Assembly (NCBI GenBank): GCA_937124495.1
Contig: CAKZKZ010000832.1
Coordinates: 1-6,616 of the forward strand
From: an uncultured Dokdonia sp.
GTDB taxonomy: Bacteria; Bacteroidota; Bacteroidia; Flavobacteriales; Flavobacteriaceae
Reading direction: 5' to 3'
Length of the DNA: 6,616 nucleotides
Shown here: positions 4,809 through 6,616 of the stretch, one piece after another
Layout: every line of letters begins with the position of its first letter
Numbering within the stretch: the first letter of the stretch is position 1
Made by a program: the position numbers and the translations under genes
Notes under the pieces: model-generated
Database searches by the model: none
What the model was told of the DNA's origin: nothing
The model's input: only the letters and a program-made list of their open reading frames with translations

Positions 4809-5903
4809 ATGAAAAAAGTAAGCATTCTTGTAGTGGCAGTATTGCTTGGTATAATAACATCATGTAGTGAGGCGGCATCGAGTGATGATGAGGTAAGATA
4901 CTTTACTATGGATGGTGATAAACTCCAACGCCCAACAGATTATAGAAAATGGGTCTATGTAGGTACGCCAACAACCCCTAATGACATGAATAATGGAAAA
5001 GCTGCTTTTCCAGAATTTCATAATGTATATATAGATCCTACCAGTTATAAACATTGGAAAGCTACAGGAGAATGGAGAGAAGGTACTATTCTAATTAAAG
5101 AACTTGTTAGTGTGGGTACAAAAGCTGCGGTGAGTGGTAATGGGTATTTTATGGGAGATTTTATAGGGCTAGAAGCTACTATAAAAAGCAAAAAACTATT
5201 CCCTAATGAACCTGGAAACTGGTCTTATTTTAGTTTTACAAATCCCGGATCTAAAGAATTAAAGAATACAGCAACAGCCTTTAATACAAACCAATGTAAT
5301 AGTTGCCATGAAGGAAATGCACAAGATGATTTTGTATTTACACAGCATTACCCTGTGTTACGAGCAGCAAAAGGTGCTGGTGAAGGAATTACACCAGAAA
5401 ACACTTCGAGTAGACCTAAGACTATGATAATAGGAGAGTGGGAGCCATCTGCTCCTACACCAGAAAACTTGGACTTAGAAATACCTCTAGAAAAAGAAGC
5501 TTTATTTGCGTACTTGAAATCAGGAGCATATAAAGAATTTAAAACTCAAGAAAAAGAAAAACATCCATCTACAGGTCCTCATACGCAAGTAGGTTTACCC
5601 GTAAGAGTTTTTATGAATGACGGGATAGCAAACTCTTTAGCTTCAAATAGAGATGAGCACCCAATGGGAGCAAGTATCGTAAAAGAAATGTTTAATAAAA
5701 ATGGAGAATTATCCGGATGGGCAGTGATGGTAAAAACACAAGACGGATCAGATAATGGACTAGGGTGGTTCTGGTACGAAGTAACGAGTACCGAAGATTC
5801 GGGAGCCTTAGCAGCGATGGGTAATGGAGTAAATGGATGTATAAGCTGTCATCAAATAGGAAACAGAGATATGGTAAGAACCTCTTTTCCTTTTCAAGAT
5901 TAA
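4809..5903 (+). CDS. Two-domain, two-haem cytochrome P460-like lipoprotein
   Basis: I start at ATG 4809, giving 364 residues, because it leaves a clean lipoprotein signal: MKK, a hydrophobic core, and the lipobox ITSC with Cys19. The next residues SEAASSDDE are acidic, which may favour outer-membrane or surface placement. The N-terminal domain (about 30-205) has the P460 pattern DYRKWVYVG (44-52), FHNVYIDP (70-77), GTILIKEL (92-99) and a c-type haem site Cys163-Asn-Ser-Cys166-His167. The C-terminal domain (about 225-364) repeats the theme: LPVRVFMNDG (263-272), a VKEMF and a GWAVMVKT strand (291-310), GWFWYEV (319-325) and a second haem site Cys344-Ile-Ser-Cys347-His348. Known P460 proteins oxidise hydroxylamine, and the related cytochromes c'-beta bind NO; which applies here is not visible, nor can I identify the haem-lysine crosslink with confidence. 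It is the second gene of the operon. Confidence 0.88.
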   Translation: MKKVSILVVAVLLGIITSCSEAASSDDEVRYFTMDGDKLQRPTDYRKWVYVGTPTTPNDMNNGKAAFPEFHNVYIDPTSYKHWKATGEWREGTILIKELVSVGTKAAVSGNGYFMGDFIGLEATIKSKKLFPNEPGNWSYFSFTNPGSKELKNTATAFNTNQCNSCHEGNAQDDFVFTQHYPVLRAAKGAGEGITPENTSSRPKTMIIGEWEPSAPTPENLDLEIPLEKEALFAYLKSGAYKEFKTQEKEKHPSTGPHTQVGLPVRVFMNDGIANSLASNRDEHPMGASIVKEMFNKNGELSGWAVMVKTQDGSDNGLGWFWYEVTSTEDSGALAAMGNGVNGCISCHQIGNRDMVRTSFPFQD

Positions 5904-5935
5904 AATTCACTAATTATATTTAAAAACAACCATAA

Positions 5936-6550
5936 ATGAAAAATTCAATAGTAAAAATATTTGCATTCGTTTGTATTGCAGCTGGATGTATATCCTGCGG
6001 TAATAGTGAAGCTTCTTATGAAGAAGTGACCTACTTTACAATGCAAGGAGATGAATTAAAACGTCCAACAGATTATAGAAGTTGGGTATATGTAGGGACA
6101 CCATTAACCCCTAATGAATTGAATAATGGGAAAGCTGCTTTTCCAGAGTTTCATAATGTATATATAGATCCTGTAAGTTATGATGAGTATAAAGCAACAG
6201 GGAAATGGAGAGATGGTACTATTCTGATTAAAGAGCTTGTTAGTGTAGGAGGAAAAGCTGCTGTAAGTGGTAATGGCTATTTTATGGGAGAATTTATTGG
6301 ACTTGAAGCTACTATTAAAAGTAGCAAGCATTTTGCAAATGAACCAGGAAACTGGGCATACTTTAGCTTTACAACTCCTGTAAATGAAGATCTAAAATCT
6401 TCGGCAGCTCCATTTGCTACAAACATGTGTAATTCTTGTCACGCAAATAGTGCAAAAGATGATTTTGTGTTTACACAACATTATCCAGTACTACGAGCAG
6501 CAAAAAATGTTGGAGCAACTATTGTTCCTGAAAATACATCAGCGAGATAG
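5936..6550 (+). CDS. Single-domain cytochrome P460-like lipoprotein, paralogue of the upstream gene
   Basis: A 204-residue lipoprotein whose body matches the N-terminal domain of the preceding protein without gaps: by hand about 134 of 175 residues are identical (roughly three quarters), from the YFTM strand to ENTS near the end. The haem site is Cys165-Asn-Ser-Cys168-His169. Alignment puts the acylated cysteine at Cys21 (CISC), although Cys18 (AAGC) is as good a lipobox. It stops just where the partner continues into its second haem domain, so it is a one-haem form lacking that domain. Because the stop sits exactly at the domain boundary and the reading frame is clean, I read it as a working gene and not a broken copy. 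It follows the first P460 gene by 32 nt and is followed by a terminator. The two proteins may form a mixed complex or handle electrons differently. Confidence 0.85.
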   Translation: MKNSIVKIFAFVCIAAGCISCGNSEASYEEVTYFTMQGDELKRPTDYRSWVYVGTPLTPNELNNGKAAFPEFHNVYIDPVSYDEYKATGKWRDGTILIKELVSVGGKAAVSGNGYFMGEFIGLEATIKSSKHFANEPGNWAYFSFTTPVNEDLKSSAAPFATNMCNSCHANSAKDDFVFTQHYPVLRAAKNVGATIVPENTSAR

Positions 6551-6576
6551 TTAGTTATTATTTGTTGATTATTTTG

Positions 6577-6610
6577 AAATGAGGTCTAAATAAAGGCCTC
6601 ATTTTATTTC
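6577..6610 (+). terminator. Rho-independent terminator of the NTF2/P460 operon
   Basis: A 10-bp stem pairs AAATGAGGTC (6577-6586) with GGCCTCATTT (6595-6604), with one T:G wobble, around the 8-nt loop TAAATAAA. TATTTC follows on the 3' side. It lies 26 nt after the last P460 stop codon, so it ends the operon. The T-run is short, and the preceding A's make the stem partly symmetric, so it may also work on the opposite strand. Confidence 0.75.
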
Positions 6611-6616
6611 ATAAAG

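Noticed and set aside
5936..6550. Second P460 gene as a truncated pseudogene
   Set aside because: It has an intact signal peptide, intact haem site, ends at the domain border and is followed by a proper terminator.

Overview
The window is AT-rich and reads like a marine flavobacterium (Bacteroidota, Flavobacteriales). This rests on the codon bias, on start codons with AT-rich leaders in place of Shine-Dalgarno sites, on a TAnnTTTG-type -7 promoter element, and on the families present (small Haem_bd-type cytochrome, cytochrome P460-like lipoproteins, cupin-AraC regulator). The exact genus cannot be told from the sequence.

Left third (1-2658, all + strand): a compact three-gene cassette. It opens with the C-terminal part of what is probably a larger polymorphic toxin. 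That part ends in a PD-(D/E)XK nuclease-like domain, and the reading frame is still open at the window edge. After 21 nt comes a 212-residue protein that looks like its immunity protein, and after another 11 nt a GTG-started, single-pass membrane protein of unknown function. The genes sit so close together that they are probably co-transcribed from a promoter outside the window.

Middle and right (2659-6616): a second module. An AraC-family regulator (2926-3732, +) converges on a small c-type cytochrome gene (3725-4186, -); the two share an 8-bp palindrome that supplies both stop codons. From the other side of the divergent spacer runs an operon of an NTF2-like protein (4454-4804), a two-domain, two-haem P460-like lipoprotein (4809-5903) and a single-domain paralogue of its N-terminal half (5936-6550). 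It is closed by a rho-independent terminator at 6577-6604.

The most interesting signal is a 15-bp sequence, AAAGAAAAATGTCCA. It occurs twice as a 21-bp-spaced direct repeat just upstream of the AraC gene, once upstream of the NTF2/P460 operon, and once with a single mismatch on the minus strand upstream of the small cytochrome gene. All four copies lie in intergenic DNA and each points toward the gene it precedes. I infer an autoregulated AraC-type circuit controlling a set of membrane-anchored c-type haem proteins. The physiological role is unknown; the P460 family suggests hydroxylamine or nitric-oxide chemistry, but the sequence does not prove it.
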